In this document: positions 1-6,788 of the stretch, in pieces
How the letters are laid out: each line of letters starts with the position of its first letter
Numbering within the stretch: the stretch's first letter is position 1
Origin: JBBQXY01 sp051004815
GTDB lineage: Bacteria > Chloroflexota > Ktedonobacteria > Ktedonobacterales > Ktedonobacteraceae
DNA: 16,018 nt
Assembly: GCA_051004815.1 (NCBI GenBank)
Contig: JBPCJY010000057.1
Location: 1 to 16,018 of the forward strand
Direction: 5' to 3'
The notes under the pieces: generated by a model
Databases searched by the model: none
Told to the model about the DNA's origin: nothing
Seen by the model: only the letters and a program-made list of their open reading frames with translations
Made by a program: the position numbers and the translations under genes

Positions 1-423
1 ACAGAGAGGCCGAGGCCGGCCTGCCGCCCCCCCCCTCCGCCCCCCCCCCCCCCCACCTCCCTCCGCTTTTCGCCGGCCCACTTGTGTGCCGCGTGAATAG
101 CGGGCATAGCATGCAAACCGGGTAAAACGTAGCTGACAAAAGTCCTGTGTCTTATGTAAGATACTAGAAGGTCAACAATGAGAAACTTCTATCACAATAT
201 GTTTCTTTATATATCACTGTGTATCATGTTGTATCTATAATGCCCATTGTTTATGAAAGCGCATTGAAAGCCAGCATATGTATACTTTCTCTGTAACAAT
301 GGGAAGGGTATGGGGTCTTGAGAAAGTTTCTCTCTGAGAAGCACTATCCCATCCATTACGCATCGTTATTCTTATCGATTCGATGAAGTATTTTCCCTGT
401 ATCACGAGAAGGAGAATTTCTGC
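1..423. other. Intergenic region with poly-C low-complexity start
   Basis: No gene is supported here. Bases 25-60 are nearly pure C runs, unlike anything else in the window, and look like a contig edge or sequencing artefact. The rest is AT-rich and presumably carries the promoter of the secreted protein that follows. A TATAAT hexamer sits at 236-241, but I see no convincing -35 box at the right distance. A ribosome binding site (AGAAGGAGAA, about 406-415) directly precedes the ATG at 424. Confidence 0.6.
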
Positions 424-1320
424 ATGCGGAAATTTATTACATCAGCATTTATGGTACCTATGCTGTTGCTGGCTGTCATCGCACTAATACCAACGAGTAC
501 CATGGCAGCGTCTCCACAGCACGCCCCCCATTTCTTTCTGAAGTCGAGTGCTCTTAGTTTGACAGCTAGTTTGAAGAAAGCACACGCTGGCAACAATCTT
601 ATTTACAATGGTGGCCCAGTGATGACTGGCACGGCGAATGTCTATGCGATTTTCTGGGAGCCAAACAACAATGTGCAGAGCGGCTACAACTCTCTGATTC
701 AACAGTACTTTGGTGACGTAAACGGTACGGGTCTCTACAAAAACAACACCCAGTACAAGCAATCGAATGGGCAGTTCGCCTCTTCTGAACATCTCGCGGC
801 ATCCTGGGTTGACAATGGTGCCTATCCCGAAAACCCGTTGTTGGATAGTGATATCCAGCACGAAGTCAGTCATGCACAAAGTGTCAACCACTGGAGCTCC
901 AGTATAGACAATATCTTCTTCGTTTTTCTGCAAGCGAACCAGAATCTGTGCTTTGATAGTTCGCAAACACAGTGTGCTACCAATACCTTCTGTGCGTACC
1001 ATGACTTCTTCGGCTCAAATAGCATCTACGCGGCAATGCCTTACGCCGCCAGTTTTTCCTGCAACCCTGGCACCAGCCCGAACCATAATGATGCCGATCA
1101 GACGATCAATGTTACCTCTCATGAGCAAATGGAGGCTGCCACCGATCCTCTGTTGAACGCCTGGCTTGATTCTTCAGGCAACGAAATTGGCGACAAGTGC
1201 GCCTGGAGATTTGGTACACGCAATTCCTCCGGTGCGGATGTTACCTGGAATGGACATGGCTACATCCTCCAGAAGGAATGGGACAATACCCGTAAAGGCT
1301 GCGTGCTCACCGGACCGTAA
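424..1320 (+). CDS. Secreted EXORDIUM/phosphate-induced-protein-like protein
   Basis: A 298-residue exported protein. Residues 1-28 form a typical Sec signal peptide: a Lys/Arg start, a Leu/Ala/Ile core and a TMAA cleavage region. The mature part begins its conserved domain near YNGGPVMTGTANVYAIFW (about residues 61-78). It contains several cysteines likely to form disulfides and a CAYHDFF block. Near the C-terminus lies SHEQMEAATDP (H233, E234, E237, D241), followed by a GDKC segment. This layout resembles bacterial relatives of the plant EXORDIUM/phosphate-induced protein 1 family, whose biochemical role is unclear. The HExxE...TDP block looks like a possible metal site, but peptidase activity is only a guess. 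The start is chosen from a strong AGAAGGAGAA ribosome site eight bases upstream. It is monocistronic and followed by a hairpin terminator. The family assignment is from memory of motifs, not a search. Confidence 0.8.
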   Translation: MRKFITSAFMVPMLLLAVIALIPTSTMAASPQHAPHFFLKSSALSLTASLKKAHAGNNLIYNGGPVMTGTANVYAIFWEPNNNVQSGYNSLIQQYFGDVNGTGLYKNNTQYKQSNGQFASSEHLAASWVDNGAYPENPLLDSDIQHEVSHAQSVNHWSSSIDNIFFVFLQANQNLCFDSSQTQCATNTFCAYHDFFGSNSIYAAMPYAASFSCNPGTSPNHNDADQTINVTSHEQMEAATDPLLNAWLDSSGNEIGDKCAWRFGTRNSSGADVTWNGHGYILQKEWDNTRKGCVLTGP

Positions 1321-1342
1321 AAACTCTTATACGCAGAATTAG

Positions 1343-1373
1343 AGAAGACCTCCTGGTTTACAGGAGGTCTTCT
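1343..1373. terminator. Perfect 13-bp hairpin terminator between convergent genes
   Basis: AGAAGACCTCCTG (1343-1355) pairs perfectly with CAGGAGGTCTTCT (1361-1373) around a five-base loop. It begins 22 bases after the stop of the secreted protein and ends 2 bases before the stop of the convergent sulfotransferase, so it can serve both strands. There is no long T tract on either side. Confidence 0.75.
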
Positions 1374-1375
1374 TA

Positions 1376-2208
1376 TCAATGTTTGAGACGATGATAGCGT
1401 GCCGCCCATTCTTCAGAAATGGCATCAGCTTGTCGTTTCATGCGTCGTTCCGCGAAGACGATGTAATCGGGAATAGGGACGTGGAGATACTTGAGAATGC
1501 GCATCGCTGTGACTTCATAGTGTTCAGCCAGTTCTTCATAGGTGACTTTAAACGGCTCGATAGCTGCTGTATCGAAATAGTGTTGCCAGGCCCGTTCGTT
1601 TTTCACAATCTGTTGCCACAGGTGATCAATGGCCTCGAAATGAAAGTACAGTTCCTTTTTTGGGTGTTCAGGCTGACCTGCGGGAGTTGCGGATTCATCC
1701 TCCCGCCACGTCCAGGTTTGAATGGCCTTCCAAAGGGAAATAGCTTGCCTCAGCTTATCGTCACGCGTAACCCAGCTATAGCTCAGGTTGGGGAAGACAG
1801 TTGCAAGCAAGGTAGGAGTGGGTAACTCCTTGCAGGATGGTATATCGCGTAGATTGCTCATAAAGTCGTCAAAATATCCCCACATTACCTTGGCACCAAA
1901 AACGCCATTTGAGGTCGTTCCCTCCGCAAGCACTTCCGTCAGGTAGTGCTCAAAGGTGTTCGTTCCTTGAAATGCTAGTGTGGTAGAGGTATCATCCAGG
2001 CGGGAGAAATCCCCCAATAATTCTGCAATCTCCGGATCGTCAACGTGCTAAAGTATTCTTTTGGTCGCCTCGGCTGTCCAGTAGTTCTCAGTGCTTCGAA
2101 ATACTCTTTCGGGTTTCCGGCGATACCAGTATTAGCTAGAGCTTCGCAAAGCAATGTGCTTCCACTGCGAGGAGTGGCACAAACAAGATAGGAACAAGTT
2201 GGGTACAC
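1376..2208 (-). pseudogene. Stf0-family sulfotransferase, broken by a one-base frameshift
   Basis: Stf0 enzymes move a sulfo group from PAPS to a carbohydrate or lipid hydroxyl; the founding member sulfates trehalose in mycobacteria. The N-terminal part shows the 5'-phosphosulfate loop TPRSGSTLLCE (residues 12-22), then two PKEYF-containing segments. The C-terminal part shows RDDKLRQAISLWKAIQ and a FKVTYEEL block, both typical of the family. The reading frame changes at about 2039-2043. The first frame reads PKEYFSTL and then goes off, while the second frame supplies DDPEIAELLGDFSRLDD. Adding one G to the TTG-ACGAT junction would restore a roughly 278-residue protein of normal length. The start is set at GTG 2208 because GAGGAGG lies five bases upstream; an upstream in-frame GTG at 2286 lacks such a site. 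No slippery heptamer is seen, so this is either a real pseudogene or a sequencing error. It is divergent from a sulfatase. Confidence 0.85.
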
Positions 2209-2577
2209 TATAACCTCCTCAAGACGTTTCAGGCAAAGTTCGCGACAGGTGCTGCCGTGTAAGCAATCCCAAACAGACAATAGCACATTTCACTCATTCT
2301 TTCAAGTCATTTATGTTATTCCAGCATGTTATAATGTTATCAGAGGTATTCCTGGGTCAAGGCTTCTCAAAAGTTGCATAAAGCGGGAGTGCAGAGGGCG
2401 GCAGTCCTTTGCTGGGGTCTGGGGTACCCCCAGATTCCTTCCCTTCTCCGCCGCCGAAGGCGGCAACAAAAGCCTGTTGAGAAACCCTGTAGATCAGGAG
2501 CCAAGAGGTTGCTCATAGAAAGAGAAGTTGTTAGAATAAGACATCTACCATCACACATTTAGAAAGGCAGCTTTACA
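2209..2577. other. Divergent intergenic region, sulfotransferase/sulfatase
   Basis: This gap separates two divergent genes. Its right half is occupied by a hairpin-rich repeat (2361-2486, listed separately). The left half is AT-rich, around TTATGTTATTCC, and presumably carries promoters, but I could not fix a -35/-10 pair. The short open frames here lie in repeat DNA and lack ribosome sites. Confidence 0.5.
2361..2486. repeat. MITE-like hairpin repeat with imperfect inverted ends
   Basis: The ends GGCTTCTCAAAAG (2361-2373) and CTGTTGAGAAACC (2474-2486) are inverted repeats matching at 11 of 13 positions. Inside are two GC-rich hairpins: TCTGGGG/CCCCAGA (2418-2424 with 2428-2434, loop TAC) and GCCGCC/GGCGGC (2450-2455 with 2459-2464, loop GAA). 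A pyrimidine-rich spacer (ATTCCTTCCCTTCTC) separates them. The size and order of parts resemble the clearer element at 3965-4100. I see no target duplication. Confidence 0.5.
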
Positions 2578-3882
2578 TTGCACTCGAACCGTCCAAATAT
2601 ATTATATATCCACTCTCATGATACAGGCCGCTATGTTCAACCTTATGGGCATGCTATTCCAACACCAAATATCCAACGCCTGGCCGAACAGGGCGTGTTG
2701 TTCCGCAAAGCGTTCTGTGCTGCCCCGACATGCTCACCCAGCCGTGCAAGTCTCCTGACAGGTCAGTATGCTCACTGCAATGGTATGCTTGGTCTGGCTC
2801 ATCGCGGCTTTTCCTTGCATGATTACAAACAGCACTTGATTCATACTCTCCGCAAAGAGGGATATCAATCGGCCCTGATAGGTGAAGAGCACCTATCGAA
2901 GGATCGCAACGCTGTTGGCTACGACCGTGTCTTGAAGGTAGAAGGCTTCCAGTCACATATCGTCGCACCTGCCGCGATTAGCATGTTGACCGGTGGGCTA
3001 GCACAGCCCTTTTTTCTCTCGGTTGGCTTTTTCGAAACACATCGTGAGTTTATGAAGCCAAGCTCACCCAGGGATGCGAAATACTCTATGCCACCTGCAC
3101 CTCTACCCGATACGCCAGAGACCAGGCGTGATATTGGTGCCTATAAAGCGAGTGCCTGGGACTTGGATCAGGGTATTGGCGCGGTACTGGATGCTTTGGA
3201 TGCCAGTGGACTGAGGGAGAATACCCTGGTCATCTGTACGACCGATCACGGCATTGCTTTTCCACGCATGAAGGGCTATCTGACCGATCATGGGATAGGC
3301 GTTATGTTGCTTATGCGTGGCCCAGGCGGCTTTACCGGTGGGCAAGTTTTCGATGCCCTGGTTTCCCACATCGACATCTTTCCAACGATTTGCGATCTTC
3401 TTGCCATTGACAATCCCAGATGGCTGCAAGGAACGTCGATTATGCCTTTGCTGCGCGGTGAAACCAGGCAGATACACGACGCTATTTTTGCGGAAGTCAC
3501 GTTCCATGCTGCATACGAACCCATGCGGGCCGTGCGTACACAACGCTGGAAATACATTCGCCGCTTCGATCACCACCTCGGCCCGGTTCTGGCGAATTGC
3601 GATGACAGCTTTAGCAAGGATGTGCTCATTGCCAATGGCTGGAAAGACCGCTCTCGACCTCTAGAGCAGTTATACGATCTCATCTTTGATGCGAATGAAG
3701 CGCATAATGTGGCCAACGATTTATCGGTAGCCGTTGCCCTGGAAGAGATGCGCACCCGGCTCGACGACTGGATGTACAGTACCAATGATCCATTGTTACG
3801 TGGGCCAGTTCCGCCTCCAGCAGGGGCAGAGTTGAACGATCCAGATCAAATGTCCTCGTCCTATCCCACCCGCTTTGTCTAA
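2578..3882 (+). CDS. Type I sulfatase (formylglycine-dependent, N-sulfoglucosamine sulfohydrolase-like)
   Basis: This is a hydrolase of the alkaline phosphatase superfamily that removes sulfate esters or N-sulfate. The 434-residue protein carries the sulfatase signature TCSPSRASLLTGQ with C52 as the residue converted to formylglycine. It also has an N-terminal metal region (HSHDTGR, D15), H105 in IGEEHLSK, H155 in FFETHREF, and the C-terminal metal pair TTDHG (D223, H224). The usual GKxH lysine is Glu here (GEEH), as I recall for some heparan N-sulfatase-like bacterial members, so the substrate is likely unusual. No signal peptide is visible, which suggests a cytoplasmic enzyme. The start is TTG at 2578 with AGAAAGG (2561-2567) about ten bases upstream; this is reasonable but not certain. 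No formylglycine-generating enzyme is in the window. It is divergent from a broken Stf0 sulfotransferase. Confidence 0.88.
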   Translation: MHSNRPNILYIHSHDTGRYVQPYGHAIPTPNIQRLAEQGVLFRKAFCAAPTCSPSRASLLTGQYAHCNGMLGLAHRGFSLHDYKQHLIHTLRKEGYQSALIGEEHLSKDRNAVGYDRVLKVEGFQSHIVAPAAISMLTGGLAQPFFLSVGFFETHREFMKPSSPRDAKYSMPPAPLPDTPETRRDIGAYKASAWDLDQGIGAVLDALDASGLRENTLVICTTDHGIAFPRMKGYLTDHGIGVMLLMRGPGGFTGGQVFDALVSHIDIFPTICDLLAIDNPRWLQGTSIMPLLRGETRQIHDAIFAEVTFHAAYEPMRAVRTQRWKYIRRFDHHLGPVLANCDDSFSKDVLIANGWKDRSRPLEQLYDLIFDANEAHNVANDLSVAVALEEMRTRLDDWMYSTNDPLLRGPVPPPAGAELNDPDQMSSSYPTRFV

Positions 3883-3915
3883 CGGTTACACTCAATCCAT
3901 CTCACTGAAGCCAGC

Positions 3916-3964
3916 GTAGGGGCCGATAAATCGGCCCGTCTCGCGCCGATAAATCGGCCCCTAC
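3916..3964. repeat. Double palindromic repeat GGCCGATAAATCGGCC
   Basis: Two 16-base copies of GCCGATAAATCGGCCC (3922-3937 and 3945-3960) are spaced 23 bases apart. Each can fold on itself around AA. The whole unit is also bounded by a perfect 12-bp inverted repeat, GTAGGGGCCGAT (3916-3927) and ATCGGCCCCTAC (3953-3964). It may also act as a terminator for the sulfatase that ends at 3882, although no T tract follows. Confidence 0.75.
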
Positions 3965-4100
3965 TGCTCTGTCAACCTTCATTTGTCAGAGCAGGGATGC
4001 AAGGGGTGCAACCCCTTGACTGGGTTCTAGGGCTGTGCCCTAGTTCTCTCTCCCTCCCAGGCCGCCTCCGGCGGCCTGACAAATGAAGGTTGACAAAGCA
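3965..4100. mobile_element. 136-bp MITE-like element with 25-bp terminal inverted repeats
   Basis: The ends 3965-3989 and 4076-4100 are inverted copies matching at 24 of 25 positions; the inner 20 bases are perfect (core CAACCTTCATTTGTCAG). CTAC flanks both sides (3961-3964 and 4101-4104), a possible 4-bp target duplication. Inside are three hairpins: CAAGGGGT/ACCCCTTG (4000-4007, 4011-4018), CTAGGGC/GCCCTAG (4027-4033, 4037-4043) and CAGGCCGCC/GGCGGCCTG (4058-4066, 4070-4078). There is no transposase, so any movement would depend on an enzyme encoded elsewhere. Confidence 0.75.
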
Positions 4101-4125
4101 CTACACTATTGCGGCCAGAGTTGTG

Positions 4126-4131
4126 TATAAT
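4126..4131 (+). promoter_or_regulatory. Candidate -10 box for the aldolase operon
   Basis: This is a perfect TATAAT, 78 bases before the aldolase ATG. A perfect TTGACA lies at 4090-4095 in the end of the MITE-like element, but 30 bases away, too far for a normal promoter. The matching -35 is therefore unclear. Confidence 0.4.
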
Positions 4132-4209
4132 AGTGATGGGATTGTTATGTGCTTGTGTTTTGTCCTGGAGCAGCCAAACTGCGGAAAAGCTTGCTGAGAG
4201 GAACCACCG

Positions 4210-4881
4210 ATGAATTTGAGCTATCATGAGCTAAGAGAACAGCTTGTACAGGCCGCGCAACGTCTAGGTCAGGCAGGCGTCATGTCTCATAGTGGACATG
4301 GTAACATGAGCGTGAGATTGCCCGAAGCAGAGCATATGCTACTCACTTCGGTGAGCCACCTTTCGCACCTGACGCCGGAGCAACTGGTTGTCGTCACCTT
4401 CGATGGCGAGGTGATAGAAGGTGATCTTGATCCAACTTCGCGTGAAATTGTTGGTATGCATTCGTGCGTGTACCGTGCGCGAAAAGAGGTAAACTCCGTT
4501 ATTCATACACACTCACCACGCACGACCAGTTTTGCGCTGGCCCATCAGCCTTTGCCATGTGTGTATGAAGCGTTCCTCCGTTTCGGCATTACGGATGACA
4601 TTCCGGTGGCGCAGTGGGCACCGCGTGGCTCACAGGAAGCCGTCAGTTATATTGTAGAGCAACTTGAGCGGCATCCAACTGTACCTGCGGTGCTCCTGGC
4701 AAACCACGGCCTCCTGGCGTTCAGCCGCGATGCACTCGCTACTGCCCAATTAATTATCATTATGGAAGAAGGGGCCGAGCTTACGCTGGATGCACGCACC
4801 ATTGGCGGCGAAAAACCCTTCCCCGCCGACGCACTCGAAAAAGAGCGCAAACATATGCAGCACTTTGGCTCTGCACACTAA
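4210..4881 (+). CDS. Class II aldolase/adducin family protein
   Basis: A 223-residue, zinc-dependent aldolase or epimerase-fold protein of the L-fuculose-phosphate aldolase / ribulose-phosphate epimerase superfamily. Visible family features are GHGNMSVR (residues 29-36, phosphate-binding region), TSREIVGMH with E79 as a candidate catalytic acid, HTHS with zinc ligands H99 and H101, and NHGLLAFS with the third ligand H166. The length is normal. The ribosome site GAGAGGA precedes the ATG by seven bases. Its TAA touches the ATG of the lyase-like gene with no gap, so the two are almost certainly co-transcribed and translationally coupled. The substrate cannot be read from the sequence; sugar-phosphate cleavage and decarboxylation are both known in this family. 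Confidence 0.88.
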   Translation: MNLSYHELREQLVQAAQRLGQAGVMSHSGHGNMSVRLPEAEHMLLTSVSHLSHLTPEQLVVVTFDGEVIEGDLDPTSREIVGMHSCVYRARKEVNSVIHTHSPRTTSFALAHQPLPCVYEAFLRFGITDDIPVAQWAPRGSQEAVSYIVEQLERHPTVPAVLLANHGLLAFSRDALATAQLIIIMEEGAELTLDARTIGGEKPFPADALEKERKHMQHFGSAH

Positions 4882-6375
4882 ATGAAACCCTTCCCTGTAC
4901 CATCAGAAGCTTTTATCCTTACGGGCCATCCAATAACGATTGATGCGGTCGTTGCGGTTGCTGCTGGTCAGCGCGTGGAGATCGCTTCCGCTTGTCTGAG
5001 CCATCTTGCGGCAGCCCGCGCAAATATGCTCAGGACGCTTGAGGCGGGCGAGGCCGTCTACGGGATAACCACCGGCGTAGGAGCTTTGAAGGGAATACCG
5101 GTCGATGCTGCCAGTGCAGCCAACTTCAATCGACGGCTTATCCTCAGCCATCGGGTTTCGCATGGCACTCCTGCTCCCCCCTCTGTTGTGCGGGCCGCAA
5201 TGTTTTGTCGTGCGCAGGGGCTTGTCATGGGCGGTTCAGGTGTGCGACCTGCTGTAGTCGAGGCCTTGATTGATGCGCTGAACGCTGACGATATTCCTGT
5301 TGTACGTGTGCTTGGCTCGGTCGGTCAGGGAGACCTCGCGCCCATGGCGGAAATCGCGGAGGCACTCATCGCTCGCGGCCTGGTGCTTGAGGCGCGTGAG
5401 GCCCTGGCACTGGTGGGCGCGAACTCCTTTGCCATTGGCTGGGCCGCCCTGGCCCTCGCACGAACAATGCACACATTGCATGCCTTAGAGTCCGCGACCG
5501 CCTTGACGATGGAGGGTTTCCTCTTCAACCCCAGTGTCATCGATCCTGCTGTTTTCCAGGCGTACCCCTCTCCGGGTCTTAAGCAGAGCGTGCTTGCGCT
5601 AAGAAAACTGCTCGACGGTGGTACAATACTTGCTGCTCGCGAGAAGCCGCGCCTCCTACAAGACCCATTATCGCTTCGTGTAGCACCCCAGGCACATGGG
5701 AGCGCACGAGATGCATGGAGCCATACGGTGCGAGTAGTCGAAATCGAACTGGCTGCGGCATCCGACAATCCCCTGCTTACGCCTGATGGTCGGCTCCTTG
5801 CAGTCGGTAATTTTGATGCATCAGGGCTAGCAGCCGCCCTCGATTACATGCGCATAAGCCTGGCACAAGCCCTCACGCTCTCCTGCGAACGCGTCCAAAA
5901 GCTCCTATCGCAATGGCACACAGGTCTTCCAACCGGTTTGCGGGAACGTGACGATCTCTCCGAAGACGCGCTATCCATCTTTGGACATGGAGCGGCGGCG
6001 TTGGCAGCCGAGGCGCGTCTGCTCGCCCAGCCCGTCTCTTTTGAACTGCCAACCTCCAGCATTGCGGAGTCAATCGAGGATCGTGTGACCATGGCCCCGC
6101 TGGCAGCCCGTCGCCTTGCTGAGCAGGCGAACCTGGCACTGCGCCTTGCAACCGTCGAACTGCTCTGCGCGGCACAAGCCATCGATCTGCGTGGCCGTTC
6201 TGCCGCACTGGGCGCGGGAACACACGCCCTCTACACCCTCGTCCGCTCACATGTCCCAACTCTCAGGGCCGGTAATAGTCCTGTGACCGATCTGGATGAT
6301 CTTTTTACTGCCTTCGAGCACAGTTTAGCTGGTATTCCTGATGAGCTTGACATACCAAACGACGAGGGATGCTGA
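4882..6375 (+). CDS. Histidine/aromatic ammonia-lyase-like protein lacking the MIO triad
   Basis: A 497-residue, full-length member of the HAL/PAL lyase superfamily. Recognisable blocks are YGITTGVG with the expected Tyr60, FNRRLILSH, GSVG...GDLAPMAE (145-157), DPLSLRVAPQAHG, SDNPL, GNFDASG, and the late block ESIEDRVTMAPLA with the conserved Glu. True ammonia-lyases have Ala-Ser-Gly between GSVG and DLAP, which cyclises to the MIO electrophile. Here it is Gln149-Gly150, one residue shorter, so MIO cannot form by the normal route. The frame is intact and other active-site blocks are kept, so the gene does not look decayed. Either the chemistry differs from ammonia elimination or the protein has another role. 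Its start abuts the aldolase stop. It ends 23 bases before the convergent DUF3037 gene. Confidence 0.85.
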   Translation: MKPFPVPSEAFILTGHPITIDAVVAVAAGQRVEIASACLSHLAAARANMLRTLEAGEAVYGITTGVGALKGIPVDAASAANFNRRLILSHRVSHGTPAPPSVVRAAMFCRAQGLVMGGSGVRPAVVEALIDALNADDIPVVRVLGSVGQGDLAPMAEIAEALIARGLVLEAREALALVGANSFAIGWAALALARTMHTLHALESATALTMEGFLFNPSVIDPAVFQAYPSPGLKQSVLALRKLLDGGTILAAREKPRLLQDPLSLRVAPQAHGSARDAWSHTVRVVEIELAAASDNPLLTPDGRLLAVGNFDASGLAAALDYMRISLAQALTLSCERVQKLLSQWHTGLPTGLRERDDLSEDALSIFGHGAAALAAEARLLAQPVSFELPTSSIAESIEDRVTMAPLAARRLAEQANLALRLATVELLCAAQAIDLRGRSAALGAGTHALYTLVRSHVPTLRAGNSPVTDLDDLFTAFEHSLAGIPDELDIPNDEGC

Positions 6376-6398
6376 GTGGAAGGACTGTCCGTGCATAA

Positions 6399-6788
6399 CT
6401 ATGAATGATAGACCATCGTCTTGAGCAAGTGCTCAAGGGTAGCTTCGGGATCGGCGCATAGCCCTGTATGCACCGACGAGGTTTGAATGACCGTGCTGCG
6501 TGGGGAGACCAGCCAGTGAAAACGCTCTGACTGTGACATTTGCCCTAATAGCCCCGCTTCCTTCACTCCGTTGCTGATGTGTACAATGCTATCCAGGTGC
6601 TCCTGGATAGTCAAGAGATCGATATGGGGGTCTAGCGCGAGGACCCGCTCCCGGTCCAAGTGAATGCGCACCTGGAGGAAGCGCAGGGTGCGGCAAAAAA
6701 GGAGGATCCCAACATTGAGGCACTCCCCACGTTCGACACTGGGGACGACCCTGATTAGCGCGTAATCATAGGAGCTGAGCGCGTGCAT
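6399..6788 (-). CDS. DUF3037 family protein
   Basis: A 129-residue cytoplasmic protein. The N-terminal block YDYALIRVVPSVERGECLNVG (start about residue 7) is characteristic of DUF3037, which has no established biochemical function. The ATG at 6788 lies inside the 3' end of the upstream kinase gene, with a 23-bp overlap. It has its own excellent ribosome site AGGAGG (6795-6800, minus strand) six bases upstream. DUF3037 genes are often paired with HipA-like kinase genes, as here, so it is probably the kinase's partner, for example a substrate, regulator or antidote. That role is inference. Confidence 0.85.
   Translation of the reverse strand: MHALSSYDYALIRVVPSVERGECLNVGILLFCRTLRFLQVRIHLDRERVLALDPHIDLLTIQEHLDSIVHISNGVKEAGLLGQMSQSERFHWLVSPRSTVIQTSSVHTGLCADPEATLEHLLKTMVYHS

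Larger units (their letters stand above)
3883..4209. other. Repeat-filled intergenic region upstream of the aldolase operon
   Basis: No gene is supported. The stretch holds a double palindrome (3916-3964) abutting a MITE-like element (3965-4100), then about 110 bases that should carry the promoter of the aldolase. A TATAAT hexamer lies at 4126-4131 and a ribosome site GAGAGGA at about 4196-4202. Confidence 0.7.

Noticed and set aside
484..1002. 172-codon minus-strand open frame
   Set aside because: It is the complement of the secreted protein gene; no ribosome site or domain supports it.
2039..2050. Programmed -1 frameshifting in the sulfotransferase
   Set aside because: No X-XXY-YYZ slippery heptamer is present at the junction; a deleted G explains the break more simply.
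2367..2562. Overlapping short open frames on both strands
   Set aside because: They lie wholly in the hairpin repeat at 2361-2486 and its flank, and lack ribosome sites and recognisable motifs.
3916..4100. CRISPR array
   Set aside because: The repeats are palindromes with only two copies and no regular spacers, and there are no cas genes.
4027..4227. 66-codon minus-strand open frame
   Set aside because: It starts inside the aldolase gene and runs back into the MITE-like element; no conserved features.
5844..6259. Long minus-strand open frames under the lyase gene
   Set aside because: Their Arg/Ala/Ser-rich translations are typical of antisense frames in GC-rich coding DNA.
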